Shown piece after piece: positions 36,139 to 47,731 of a stretch of DNA of 64,000 nucleotides; position 1 is the stretch's first letter; every line of letters begins with the position of its first letter. The notes under the pieces were generated by a model. That model did no database searches. It was not told where the DNA came from and worked only from the letters and a program-made list of their open reading frames with translations. Source of the DNA: Amorphophallus konjac (taxonomy: Eukaryota > Streptophyta > Magnoliopsida > Alismatales > Araceae). The stretch is taken from positions 77,041,731-77,105,730 of the forward strand of contig CM040117.1 of the NCBI GenBank assembly GCA_022559845.1. The letters are read 5' to 3'. The position numbers were made by a program, and so were the translations under genes.

Positions 36139-36970
36139 GTGATAGACAGGAAGTGCTCTCGTATTGAGCCACTGATTCCCCCTGGCCCACCTCCAAGACT
36201 GGGCAAAGACATGCATAAGGAAGAGGCCATACATCAATCCTCACCCTCCGATCATCATCTTGAGCCATATATCCTATCTAGCGGTGAGTTAGTCATTGAG
36301 GAGCCCCCACTTAGCTGGCTAAAGAAGGGTTTGGTCCCTAAAGCCTCCTGCTATCCATCCATGGACCCCGCACTGCAAATAGTGCCCATCAACTCGTTCA
36401 ACATCACATTCCAGTCTTTCAACCTTTTTGAGACCTTGGAAGACCTTATTAGGGGATTAGACAGGTAGTTGCGGTTGACATGTTTGTTGGCCCTAGGGTC
36501 CGACCAACCCAGTAGTCATAGCTTCACGCACCCTGCATTGGGTTCCATTACCACTATGTGCACCGTGGGTCATGTCAGCACTGAGGTTCTTTTGTTCCTC
36601 CCCATGCCTGATGAGCTTAACTCTATCCCACCTTATGATATTATTGTCCCGAGGGAGGAACCTCATCTTCCAAATGAGCCCACTTTCCCATCTACCGTAA
36701 TGATTGAAGGTGACCCTCTGGACACTGAAGAATTTTGAACATGGGAAAGTGCAGTAAAGGAACCTGTCACAAGGAGTCACACCTTCTTTGATTCTTTCGA
36801 TCCCCTCCCTAGTGAGCCTCTTGACCCACAATCTCCACTCCATTTTGTCAAGGAGGTCCACTATCACACCCCTTCCAAATGGGTCAGTCAACACCCTTCT
36901 CTGCACACATCCACACTTAGGAGCTTGGTTAGCAAGAAACCTATTCATCAGAAAGAGTTACATGCCATCA
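36139..36970 (+). pseudogene. Unrecognised frame in element F, replacing the protease-to-integrase region
   Basis: A frame of about 275 codons, open apart from stops at 36466-36468 and 36736-36738. Composition is Pro/Ser/Leu-rich and protein-like (SFNITFQSFNLFETLEDLI; IPPYDIIVPREEPHLPNEP). I do not recognise a domain; there is no RT, RNase H or DDE signature. It sits where protease-RT-RNase H-integrase should be, between gag and the integrase tail. It may be an acquired sequence of a non-autonomous family or remodelled internal sequence; it is not assigned a function. Confidence 0.45.
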
Positions 36971-37175
36971 TATAGGGGTGATGAAGTAGGTGACTATGGC
37001 TCTCTTGGTCCTCCTAAGTCCCTCAAATCTGATAGGAAGCCAGGGCAGGATAGGTTCATATTTAGATGTTTAAGATTCCCCGATTCTGCCAAAGTTGGGT
37101 GGCGTCATGTGTATGCTAGTTCAACACATGGGTGTCCTGGACCACCACTGCATTCACATATGTGTGGGTCTGCAC

Positions 37176-37774
37176 AACTTGTTAGGAGTCTACATCACTG
37201 TCATATAGAGGCCAGTAATGCACGATACAAGGAGTTAGCTGACGCTTATAGGCACCACCGTGAGTTCCAAGAGGGAGAGTATGTTAGGATCAGGGTCAGG
37301 CCTGAACGGTTTCCCTCTGGAACCGTGAAGAAATTGCAAGCTCGCGGTGCTGGTGCCTTCCGAGTAGTGACGCGAGTCGGGTCTAATGCGTACGTTGTAG
37401 ACTTATCGGAGGATTATGGGATCAGCTCCACTTTCAATGTATCAGATCTAGTCCCTTATAGGGACCCGACAGTGATTCCCAGTGAGCCATTTGCGCCGTC
37501 TCCACCCCTTGTGAGAGATCCCACCCATGAGTGCCCACCTCCAGCCTCGTTACCTCAGCAGTGTGAGCAGATAGAGCACATATTGGATGAGCATGTGACG
37601 ACTACTAGGGGTGGAGCATACCAGCACTACCTGGTGCGATGGAGGGCCCGCGTCTGACGACATGTGGATCACCCGGGCGGAGCTAGAGAGGATAGATCCA
37701 GATCTGTTGGAGTGGTACATGAGCGATAGAGACCCCTACTCAACGGGGTCGAGTTATTCCCACCCGGGAAGAAT
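37176..37774 (+). pseudogene. Element F integrase C-terminus with chromodomain
   Basis: The integrase C-terminal SH3-like part is VRIRVRPERFPSGTVKKLQ (about 37284-37340), followed by FRVVTRVGSNAYVVDL and FNVSDLVPY. A chromodomain-like segment EHILDEHVTTTRGGAYQHYL then LVRW begins near 37576; the frame shifts near 37650 and ends with WITRAELERIDPDLLEWY. Chromodomains of chromovirus integrases direct insertion to particular chromatin. The catalytic DDE core is absent, so this is a remnant. Confidence 0.8.
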
Positions 37775-38152
37775 TGGTGAGGACACACGACCTAGGGATC
37801 AGTGTGACTCGATAGGTCGATAGTACAGGACGCGAAGTGCGACTCGGGCTATGCAGGCATCGCTGTGGCTAGAAGATAGCTTGGAGTCCTAGTCTTGAGG
37901 CATGATTTTATTATTATTTTCATTTTGGAGTCTTTGTAGGCCATTTAGAGGCCATTTGAACTTAATTGGGTCATATATGTGCTTAGAGGGCTTTAGAGTG
38001 AGAAGTGGGCCTCATTAGTTGCATAAGGCCCAAGAGGAGGGCTGGGTTGGCTGCCATGGTCTAAGCCCAGCTTTGGGCCGCCCTCCCTCTCTCTCTCCTA
38101 ATTCCCTTTGGGCCCAGTTGGATCCCCCTCCCCATTACTCTCTTGTACCCTA
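37775..38152 (+). mobile_element. 3' LTR of element F, truncated
   Basis: Repeats the first ~370 bp of the 5' LTR after a weak purine tract GGGAAGAAT. It stops at CCCTA (38148-38152), where LTR G sequence begins. Confidence 0.82.
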
Positions 38153-40334
38153 GGCTAAAAATTGGAGGGCGTGCTACGTTGCTTCCTGATAGGCTGCTTC
38201 CTTTTTGGGTAACTTCTCCCTTGCCATAGGAAGCTGGTGGATGGAGCTTCTTTTCTTCTTACTGGAGGAAGAACGTGTGTGTAGGAAGAGCTTGTCTTTC
38301 AACTTTTGATCTTCAGAGGAGGGCTATTTTTTGGCTCTTATATGTTTCTCCTTCTTCTTCTGCTCCCCTTATAAACCGGGCTCTCCCTCGAACCTTCTAT
38401 ATCTTTCTTCTTTTTAGCATGCACTCGTGATCTCCTTTTGTTCAAAAATATATTCTCTTTTTGTATGCATGGTAAAAAGCCTCTGGTAGCAAGAAATCTA
38501 GACCGTCCATATCAAAAGAAGCTGCCTAATACTGAGAAGAGTGGCCACTAATTGGCTCCAAAGAGATAAGGTACGTTGGCCTTTGATTGGTCTACCAATC
38601 CTCTTCATGCAGGGCAAGATAGGTTTGTTTCTTTCTCCTCAAGGCATAGCCCATTTCCAGATGAAACCCTCTCCAGGAGTTTTGTAATTGGTCCAGATGT
38701 AAAGATGGGAATATTCTACATTAAAGATCTTCTAGAGCCTTGAGCCATCGATGCATATGACTTCTGGTCATTGGGACTTGGAATTTTATGCCCAGATTCT
38801 TTCCACGTGTTAGTTCACAATGGATGCTTTCGGAGCTCACAAAGAGTGTGTTGACGCATTGTCCGTGTAGCGTTGACACAACCTTCTTCAAGATGGCTTC
38901 GATTGCTGCTGGTGCCATTGCTACGTTCACACATTGATTCACTTTAGTTCAGCACTTGTCAGCTTGTTTGATGTCGGCCTCTGGCTACGTTGACGCTGTT
39001 GAAGCATTGCGTTAACGTCTCAACACGTTTCCTTCTTGTTGGTTTCTTATTCCTCTCATTTGTCAGCTGTGAGGAGCCATTTATCACCACTAATGCCCAT
39101 TTGTCTGCCATACAAAGATATTTTCACCCTTATCGGCCTTAATTGAGCCATCGCCTTTGCTGCCTTTGTCTCCTTTGATCTCAGCTTGTCTGCCTTAAGT
39201 ATCCCAACTTCACTGTGTTGACGCACAAGGATGCTGCGTCAACGTAACTACATTGGAGTTGTTAACTTCAGCCTCTTCTGCCATTTATCAGCTTCCTTGA
39301 AGTTGGCCATTGGCTGCGTTAACGCCATTAGAGCACTGCATCAACGCTGCTTATGCACTCTTCTTCTCCCGTGCCAGCTTCAAGGCTTGTCCAGGCTTGG
39401 TTGCATCGACGCTGTGAGAGCATTGTGTCAACGTCATAGTGATTTTTCTTCTTCTCGGCTCTTCTCTTATCCTCTTCATCCATTTGTCGACCTTAGCTAG
39501 CCATTTGTCAGCTGCATTGTTTATTTGTCACCCATAGACATCTATCTGTCACCCTTAATCTGATGGTTGTGTCTTTGTGAGTGCCTTGACTTGTCCAAGC
39601 TTAGCTGCGTCGACTCTGCTTCTTCGCGTCCAAGATTTTCACCTTGTAACCTATTTTCACCCATACGGAGTCATTTGTTACCAATATCGGCCATTTGTCA
39701 CCAATGCTTGTCTATTTGTCACCCCTATTTGTCATTCGTCGTCGCCTTTGTTACTTTGGCTAGCGGGTGGCTTCTGGCGTTGACTCCATCAACATGAGCA
39801 CTTCATCTTTGGCTATTCTTCGACGTCCAGTGCTATTTGTCACCAGTACAAAGCTATTTGTCACCCTTAACTCACATTTTCCTCTCTTTTGCGAGGGTTG
39901 TCACCACAAGGAGTATGCAGGGGCTTGTTACTGTTGATAGTGTCGACGTAAGAAACCTTGGCGTCAATGTAACAAAGAGAAATGTGAAGGCTTCATCACC
40001 ACAAGGCATTTTTCACCTATGAGAACCTATTTGTCGGCCTTAGCAGATATTTTTCACCCTTAACCTGGCATTTGTCAGCGATAACAAGTGGTCTTGTCTT
40101 GGCTGCGTCGACTCCAGATCACAATGGAGTCGACTCCACTTCAATAAATTCAAACTTCTAGCCATTGCTTTGTCCAAAATCATACCTGTCTTCACAGATC
40201 TCATAGATATTCATGTATTAAAATTATCAAAAACATTTGGCAGCATCAAAACATATGAACCTTAAGGATCAAAAACGTATGAAACTCAAGGATGAGTCAT
40301 AGTGTTGACATCATTAAAACACAGGGACACAACA
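38153..40334 (-). mobile_element. 3' LTR of element G, truncated
   Basis: Matches 48277-50470 of the 5' LTR; begins in sense with TGTTGTGTCCC at 40334. A TATA box AGTTTATAAGG-type sequence is near 38370. The GCGTTGACGC-type motif array is at about 38836-40140. Confidence 0.88.
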
Positions 40335-40349
40335 TTCTCCCCCTTTTTA
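40335..40349 (-). other. Polypurine tract of element G
   Basis: AAAAAGGGGGAGAA on minus, adjoining the 3' LTR. Further PPT-like tracts lie at 40476-40488, 41827-41835 and 41942-41950. Confidence 0.9.
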
Positions 40350-42314
40350 ATGATGGCAACACTGTGAGTCATTATGATCAATTTTACACAGATAATTCAA
40401 TGTTATGCACAAGTATGCCTCCATGCATCTCACATATGATGACTCTCAAATCTCCCAAATAATGACTCTTAAACTATTCCCCCCCTTTGACATTAGCAAA
40501 AAAAAATTGTTTCACATGAAATGTGGAATCCGGAGATATGATCAGACCTAAAATATCCAGATTCAGGAAGAGTCAAGTGAGAGCAAAAAGACCGGTAGAC
40601 AAGGGTATCCTAGATGCCAAAAGAGGTGAAAGCAGGAGTGGTCTGGGGTGAACCTCAGTAGGCAAGAGTGAAAGCATTCAACAAGAAGATTCTCAATCTG
40701 ATACTAATTTCATAAATCAGAAAAGATTGATTTTCAGATACTTCCATTATAAGTAGCTTATAATTTGTTCCTTATTTAATAGCATGGTTCAAAACTAATG
40801 TGTTCTGAGTTTATCAATGAAGTTTCTAAAAACATATCTGCATTAGAGCTTAATAGAAGTGAACCAAAAATTCATATTAACACCCTATTTAACCTCCCTT
40901 AACCATACTCATTTGAACGATGACTCCTTTGAGAGTTACCAAAACTAGTACTAAGGTTAAACAAACAAGATTTTCTGTTGTTATTCCTAGGTTTCAACAA
41001 TCTTCTTTTAGCTACTAAAAATTGAATTTTCTTTTCTCAACAAAATGTTAAGAGCATTCAAGTCCAGGACAAACTTTGTATCTTGAGGATACACGTTGTT
41101 TAGACGTCAGTATCCCTAGATACTTAGTATGATTATTTATCATGCTTCAATTTGAACAGAGGTAGCATTGTCACCTCATGACATACGTCAACTCATTTCA
41201 TTGATGAGTGAGGTATATTTCTTAGTGGGCTTGCCATTGCTCTGCCTTGATTTTTAATATTTTTCCAGCAGAGTTAACGGAGGCACCTCAAGACATAGTC
41301 CACTTATCTTCATGGAAGAGGGACATGGTTTCTCAGTGGACCAATGTCATTGCTCCGACAATTTTGACCCTTAGGAAGTTTCAGTTTATCTGATGTTTAA
41401 AGACAATACTTAATCAATGTATCTCAACCAAAGATAGCCATGATTTTAGAATTTTCAGATTTTAGAAAATTTCACAGGGTACAACATGAAAAAGCTAGTT
41501 AAATCCTATTACAGTTGAATACAAGAAATATTTCCAAGACATCCATCTTTATACTCATTGAAATCATTAAAGTCAAACCAGCAAATTATTATGGACAATC
41601 ATAAGACATCATAATAGAAGATTCCTCACTTAAAGTAAATTCAGATTTATGATCATGATACTTAGATTGGAATCTTTCAGAATTTCTAGTGACTCAAGAA
41701 AATGACAGAAGCATTAAATAATGCAGTAGCAGGAAATGATTTCTAAGGGTACTCACTGAGATTGAATAGATAGCTTGAGGATGAATGAAGTACCAGAATA
41801 GCTGAAGGCTGATGTAACCCAAACAAACTCCCCCTGAGTGTATGCATGCATTTCAAATACACTTTTGGGATTTTTGACTTACTTGATATGCAACTAATCC
41901 TAGAACCCATGTCTGCATGAACAGTTCAAGGTATGCATTTACTCCCCCTATCTGAATGGCCTTAAATGTAACATTGACCAATGATACTGGGCGGAGGTAT
42001 ACCCTCATGCATAGTGAATGCTTCAAGACTGGCCTAACCTGTCTTTCTGCAAATCACCATTTTATATACCATGGTCATGAATGAAAATGCATTAACAAAT
42101 GCAGTGCAGTCTAATATGAACAATGGCCTCTCAGATTATTCATGGCAATACAAATTGATATATGCAAACAGAAAAAGAAAACATGTGCATGAGTTTTTCA
42201 GTTTTGTTTTATAAACAAACTGTGCATTGCAGATCAAAAATAATCAAACTCCTACTGAAGATGATTACACTCAAATTTCAGAAATAGGTATTATTAAAGC
42301 ATGTAGTAATAAGC
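40350..42314 (-). other. Element G post-pol non-coding region
   Basis: AT-rich, no supported gene. It resembles element C at 19958-22300 and contains the conserved post-pol motif (41975-41997) and the extra PPT-like tracts. Confidence 0.75.
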
Positions 42315-45300
42315 TCAAACCTGGTTGAATTGCGGTCTACACAGACCTAACTCTCTTCTTAGAGTTGAGAACTTGTCATTGGGCAATGGCTTGGTGAAAA
42401 TGTCAGTAATCTGATTTTCTGATTCAATGAAGTGCAGTTCAAAACTATTCTTAATGACTTCATCTCTAATAAAGTGATGCCTTATATCGATGTGCTTTGT
42501 CCTAGAGAGTAGGATTGGATTTTTTGCAAGATTGATTGCACTTGTGTTATCACACAAGATCGGGACACATCCAAGATCTACTAAGTAGTCTTGGAGTTGG
42601 TGTTTAATCCACAACACTTGAGTGCCACAGCTCCCTGCAGTGACATATTCTGCCTCTACAGTAGAGAGGGCAACCGAGTGTTGTTTCTTGGAGGCCCAAG
42701 AGACCAAACACCTGCCCAGAAATTGGCAATATCCACTTGTGCTCTTGCGATCCAGCTTGCATCCTGCATAGTCCGCATCTGAATAAGAGATGAGAGTAAG
42801 ATCACAAGATGACAGATACCACAACCCCATTTCTTGTGTCCTGACAAGGTATCTGAAGATATGCTTGACGACAGTCAAGTGGGATTCTCAAGGACTGGTC
42901 TGAAAATGAGCACATAAGCAAACACAAAACTGGATGTCTGGTCTAAATGCAGTTAAATATAGCAATGAACGAATCATACCTCTGTAGTTCTTTGCATCCA
43001 CCAGTTTCCCTTTTTCATCCGCATCCAGTGACGTAGTTGTCCCCATAGGAGTTGCAATAGTCTTGCAGTTTGTCATGTCGAACCTTTTCAATAGCTCCTT
43101 GATATACTTGGCTTGACTTATAAAGTATCCTTCATTAGTTTGATTGATCTGCAAGCCGAGGAAGAATTGAAGCTCACCCATTAGGCTCATTTCAAATTCA
43201 CTAGTCATAAGGATAGCAAAATCCTCACACATTTCAGATTTAGTAGAGCTAAACACAATGTCATCAACATAGATTTGAACTAACAAGATGTCCGCACCTT
43301 GCCTTTTAGTGAAGAGTGTTTGATCTACTTTACCTCTTGTGTAGCCCTTTTCTGTGAGGAAGGAGCTTAGCCTATCATACCAAGCTCTGTGTGCTTGCTT
43401 CAAGTCATAGGGAGCCCTGTCCAACTTATACACATGATCTTCATGATGAGAGCATTCAAAGTCGGGGGGTTGTTCCACATAAACTTCTTCTTTTATTAGG
43501 CCATTTAGGAAGGCACTTTTCACATCCATTTGTTGCAATTTGAATTTATGTGAACATGTAAAAGTAAGAAAAATTCTAATGGCCTCTAGTCTGGCTACTG
43601 GGGCAAAGGATTCTTCAAAATCTACACCAAACTCTTGGTTGTAACCCTAAGCCACCAATCTAGTCTTATTCCTTATTATTTTTCCATCTTCACTAAGTTT
43701 GTTCCAGAATACCCATTTGGTGCCTATGACAGATGTTGATGAGGGTCTAGGAACAAGATGCCACACATTATTTCTTTCAAACTGCTTTAATTTATCTTGC
43801 ATGGAATTTATCCAGTTTTCATCTTTTAGAGCTTCTTCAATATTTTTTGGTTCAATTTGTGAGACAAGAGCAAGTTGATCCAATTCTTCAACAATTCTAA
43901 AATGTGACCTTGCTCTAGGTGGATCATGCAGGCTACCAATGACATTACTTAAAGGATGTTCTTTATGTGCTCTAATGTCGAAAGTATTATTGCCTTCACC
44001 GGCAGCCGTGACCCTTGAATTACTTGATTCCCCTTGGTCATCATTTGCTTTTGTCTCCTCTTGTGGATGATCATATTTTTCTTTTATATCCAAGAACTCC
44101 CCATTGTTATCCTGCCTGCAAGACTTGTCATTATTAGTTTCATCAAATGTGACATGGGGTGATTCTTCCACACTTAGACTCTTGAGATTGTAAGCTCTAT
44201 AAGCCCTAGATCTATCAGAATAACCAAGAAATTTGCCTTCTTCGCTCTTGGGCTCAAACTTATCCAATTCTCTTTTGTCATTGTTATGAATAAAGCACTT
44301 TGATCCAAACACTTTCATGTGTGAGAGAGAGGGCTTTTTACCTTTGAGCAACTCATAGGGAGTCTTTTTGATGAATGGCCTTACCATTGAGCGGTTGATA
44401 ATGTAATAAGCTGTGTTTACCGCTTCTGCCCAAAATCTCCTTGGGGGTTACTTTTCAGAGAGCATTGTTCTAGCCATCTCTATGAGTGTTCTATTTCTTC
44501 TTTCAACCACCCCATTCTGTTCAGGGTCCTTAGTGATGAAAACCTGTGAGTTATCCCTTCGACCCTGCATAAGTTATCAAAGTCAGCATTGTCGAATTCA
44601 CCACCATGGTTGGAGAGAATGTTAGAAATCTTGAACTTACCATCTTGCTTTATCTTCATGTAGAGTGCCTGAAACTCATCAAAAGCATCATTTTTATGCG
44701 AAAGAGGAAACACCCATGTAAACCTAGAGAAATCATCCACCAGCACATATCTATATCTCTTACCACTTAAGCTAGCAGTTCTTGTTAGTTCAAACAAGTC
44801 CATATGAATTAGGTCAAGTGGTTTAGATGATAAATTTTCAGTTCTATTTTTGAATGACTTCCTAGTTTGTTTGCCTAGGGTGCATGCATCACATATTTTA
44901 TTATTCTGTTTGAAGGAGAGTTCAGGCAAGCCTTTCACCATGGAATGTTTCAAGAGTTTATGCAAGATATTGTAGCTAGCATGTCCTAGTCTACGATGCC
45001 ATAGCCAAGGTAAATCAGATTTAGGTGCAGCAAGATAGAGATTCAAAAGAGTTGGATCATCTAAGTCAATCATGTACACATTGTTAACTCTCTTACCAGA
45101 AAATTTGATTTTATCAGATTTTGGTTCCAGAATTTTACATTCATGAGAGTCAAAGATCACTTTATGTCCATTGTCACACAATTGACTTATACTTAGTAGG
45201 TTGTACTCCAAGCCTTCAACAAACAATACACTCTCACTTGAATTGAAGGGATTCTTACCTACTTTACCTTAACCAATGATCTTGCCCTTGTTGTTCCCTC

Positions 45301-45540
45301 TAAAAGTAACATGTCCAGCTTCTCTTTCTACCAAAAGATAGAATTTAGCTTTGTCCCCTGTCATGTGTCTTGAACAGCCGCTATCAAGATACTGTCGGTT
45401 GTGTACGGCTGCAAGACACTCCCGCACAGCAAATTAAGCAACAATTTTTGGAACCCAAACACAATTAGGTCCCATCAAACCATTCATCTTTGCAACACAT
45501 GATAGCATAGACTTAGGAATCCAAATTTTCTTCTCATTTT
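42315..45540 (-). pseudogene. Element G pol: protease, integrase, RT, RNase H (broken)
   Basis: Protease signature LDSGCSRHMTGDK at about 45395-45355; here the Cys is kept. Integrase: HRRLGH and CDAC (about 45006-44880), DDE core with HMDLF, VDDFSRFTW, NHGGEFDN. A frameshift near 44520 follows, after which the frame resumes at 44387. RT: TKWVFWNKL, then YVDDIVFSS near 43275-43245. RNase H: SDADYAGC near 42790-42765. The end is LCRPQFNQV and stop at 42315. Stops near 45440 and 45270, the 44520 frameshift, and stops near 43647 and 42888 disable it. It is closely related to B pol. Confidence 0.92.
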
Positions 45541-45545
45541 TCATT

Positions 45546-47672
45546 TCATTGATTGATGGAGAGTTTCTTTTCTTGTTTTCCATCTTTACATTGTCTTTTT
45601 TTAGGAATCCTTTTTGCCTTTGATTTGTGATGGAAATTTGGAAATGGTTGATTTGGGTTCCAATTCATTGTTTTAGGTTGATAAAAATTGTTGTAGCTCA
45701 TAGGGAAGTAGGTTTGACCAGGTCTGTTGGGGCAAGAGTTGTAACAGGGCCAAGCAACTGTATGTGTCGACCTATGTGGGAACCAGTGTCGACCTATCCC
45801 CTGTTCCTCCCAGTTATAATGCCTTCTGCGAGGCAATTGAATAGACTCTTTATAAACCGGGCGCCGACCTGTACTACCCTTTTTACCATTTCCTCCCTTA
45901 GTGTGGGTTGGCTTCGATTGAGATTTGTGGTGTTTTGGCTGGGATTTATGAGGAGGTTTCTTAAGAATTCCAGGATTTTTCTTTTGAGGTTCCTCCATTT
46001 TTTCTTTTCCCTTGCTATGAATTGGTTTTGTGTTTGAGCTAGATGCACCTGAAGAAGACACAAAAGTAATGGTTTTCAAACCTATTTCCTTTTTGTTCGT
46101 GGGATTGTAACTCAGCCCTTCCTTATTGAAATTCATTCTTGTTCCTAACAAGGCATCTAAATTCTCTCTTCCATCCATAAATTTTTCTAGAGATTATTGT
46201 TTATCTTCTAATTCCTTTTGGAGTTTTTCATCATTTTCTTGTAGTTGTGTGTTAACTTGCTTGACAGCTTCATACTTTTCATTGGACAATTTGCTGTCAG
46301 TTTCATAACTTTGCATTTTTAGTTTCAAATCATCAATTTCATTTCTTAAACTCTCATTTTTAACTTCCAAGTCATTCAATTCACTCCATCCATATTCCAG
46401 ATTTTCAATTAGTTTCTCTAGACTTAGAATTTCATATTCCAGGGATGCATTCTTTTCACTCATGCTATGATCATGCACAACTGTGTTGATTTAATTCTTT
46501 AAGGCTTTATTTTCTTTCTTGTACATATCATGTTTATCCATGAGTTTAAAATAAGCCTCTTCCCAATCACTAGTTGAAAAATGTTCGAAGGGAGAGTGTA
46601 TCTCAAATTCTTCATCTCCCTTGGCCATAAGACACATGTCTTCTTCATCATCCTCAGTGGAGCTAGTTTCTTCCTCATCTTCTTCTTCATCACTCCACGT
46701 GGACCCCATAGCTTTGTTCTTCTTCCCTTTCCATTTTGTTGAAACTTTCTTCACTCCTTCAGGGCACTCAGATTTGACATGCCCTGGTTTCCTACATGAA
46801 TAGCAAATAATTCTATCATTTTTCTCCACATTTTCAGATTTTGATCTGAAAGATTTCTTTACCTGAGACCTCATTTTCTTGAAGCCTTTACTTTTTTTTC
46901 TTAAAAATTTTCTAAACTTCTGGGTGAGCATGGCTACCTCATCCTCATCTTGATTACTGTTAGATGACTCACCTTCTTCGGAAGTTTCTTGGTGGCTAGG
47001 TCCAGCTTTTAGAGCTAAGGGCTTTTTCTTGCTTACCTCCACTTCTTTGTTCTTAAGATTTAACTCATAGGTCATGAGAGACCCCATGAGCTCATCCACC
47101 TTGGTGGTTGATAGATCTCTGGATTCTTCAACCACAGTAGCTTTCATATGCCAGGCTGGGGTTAATGATCTAAGAATCTTTCTCACAATTTCTTGCTCTG
47201 TGTAACTCTTTCCTAAACCAGCTAAACTGTTAGTGAGCATAGTTAAATGAGTAGACATTTCAGATATTGGTTCATCCGGACTCATTCTAAACATTTCATA
47301 CTCTGAAATTGGTATGTTGACCTTGGTTTCACGTACCAGGGAGGTGCCTTCGTGTATTACTACTAAACGATCCCACATCTCCTTGGCCGTGGTACATGTT
47401 GATACCCTGGAGAACTCCACAGGGTGGAGAGAGCACTGCATTATGTGCTTGGCACTCCAGTGTACTGTTGATCTCCTGATTTTCTCCCCGGTCCAAGTGT
47501 CCTCATCTTCGGACAGTTCGTAAGGACCCTTGCTAACAACGTGCCAGATTTCATGATCTTGGGCATGAATAAACACATGCATGCGGTTTTTCCAATATGG
47601 AGAGTTAGTTCCAGTAAAGAAGGGTGGTTTGTTAACAGAATGACCTTTGGGTGTTTGACCCTTAGATGCCAT
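45546..47672 (-). pseudogene. Element G Gag
   Basis: The likely start is 47672 (MASKGQTPKGHSV), 47 bp inside the PBS, rather than upstream in-frame ATGs that lie in the LTR. N-terminal copia gag domain (PPFFTGTNSPYWKNRM to about 47070), one CCHC knuckle CYSCRKPGHVKSEC (about 46806-46765), an acidic Glu/Asp stretch, then a coiled coil to about 46190 and an Arg/Asn/Pro-rich tail ending 45546. A TAA at 46493-46491 and another near 46193 interrupt an otherwise continuous reading. The tail region holds two GTGTCGACCTAT sequences (about 45764-45800), echoing the motif in element B. Confidence 0.9.
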
Positions 47673-47718
47673 TCCACCATTTCTCTCAAGGTCGTTGGAC
47701 CATATCATGAGAGATTGA

Positions 47719-47729
47719 CTCTGATACCA
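47719..47729 (-). other. Primer-binding site of element G
   Basis: TGGTATCAGAG on minus, two bases from the LTR end. Confidence 0.9.
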
Positions 47730-47731
47730 CG

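Larger units (their letters stand above)
33183..38152 (+). mobile_element. Element F: internally deleted chromovirus
   Basis: Direct repeats 33183-35538 (5' LTR) and 37775-38152 (3' LTR, truncated), PBS at 35542, and an interior of only 2.2 kb. The interior has a gag fragment, an unrecognised frame and the integrase C-terminus with chromodomain; protease, RT, RNase H and the integrase core are absent. LTRs differ at roughly 8% over 170 bp by eye, so it is old. It inserted into LTR E; its right end was lost by fusion to element G. Confidence 0.8.
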
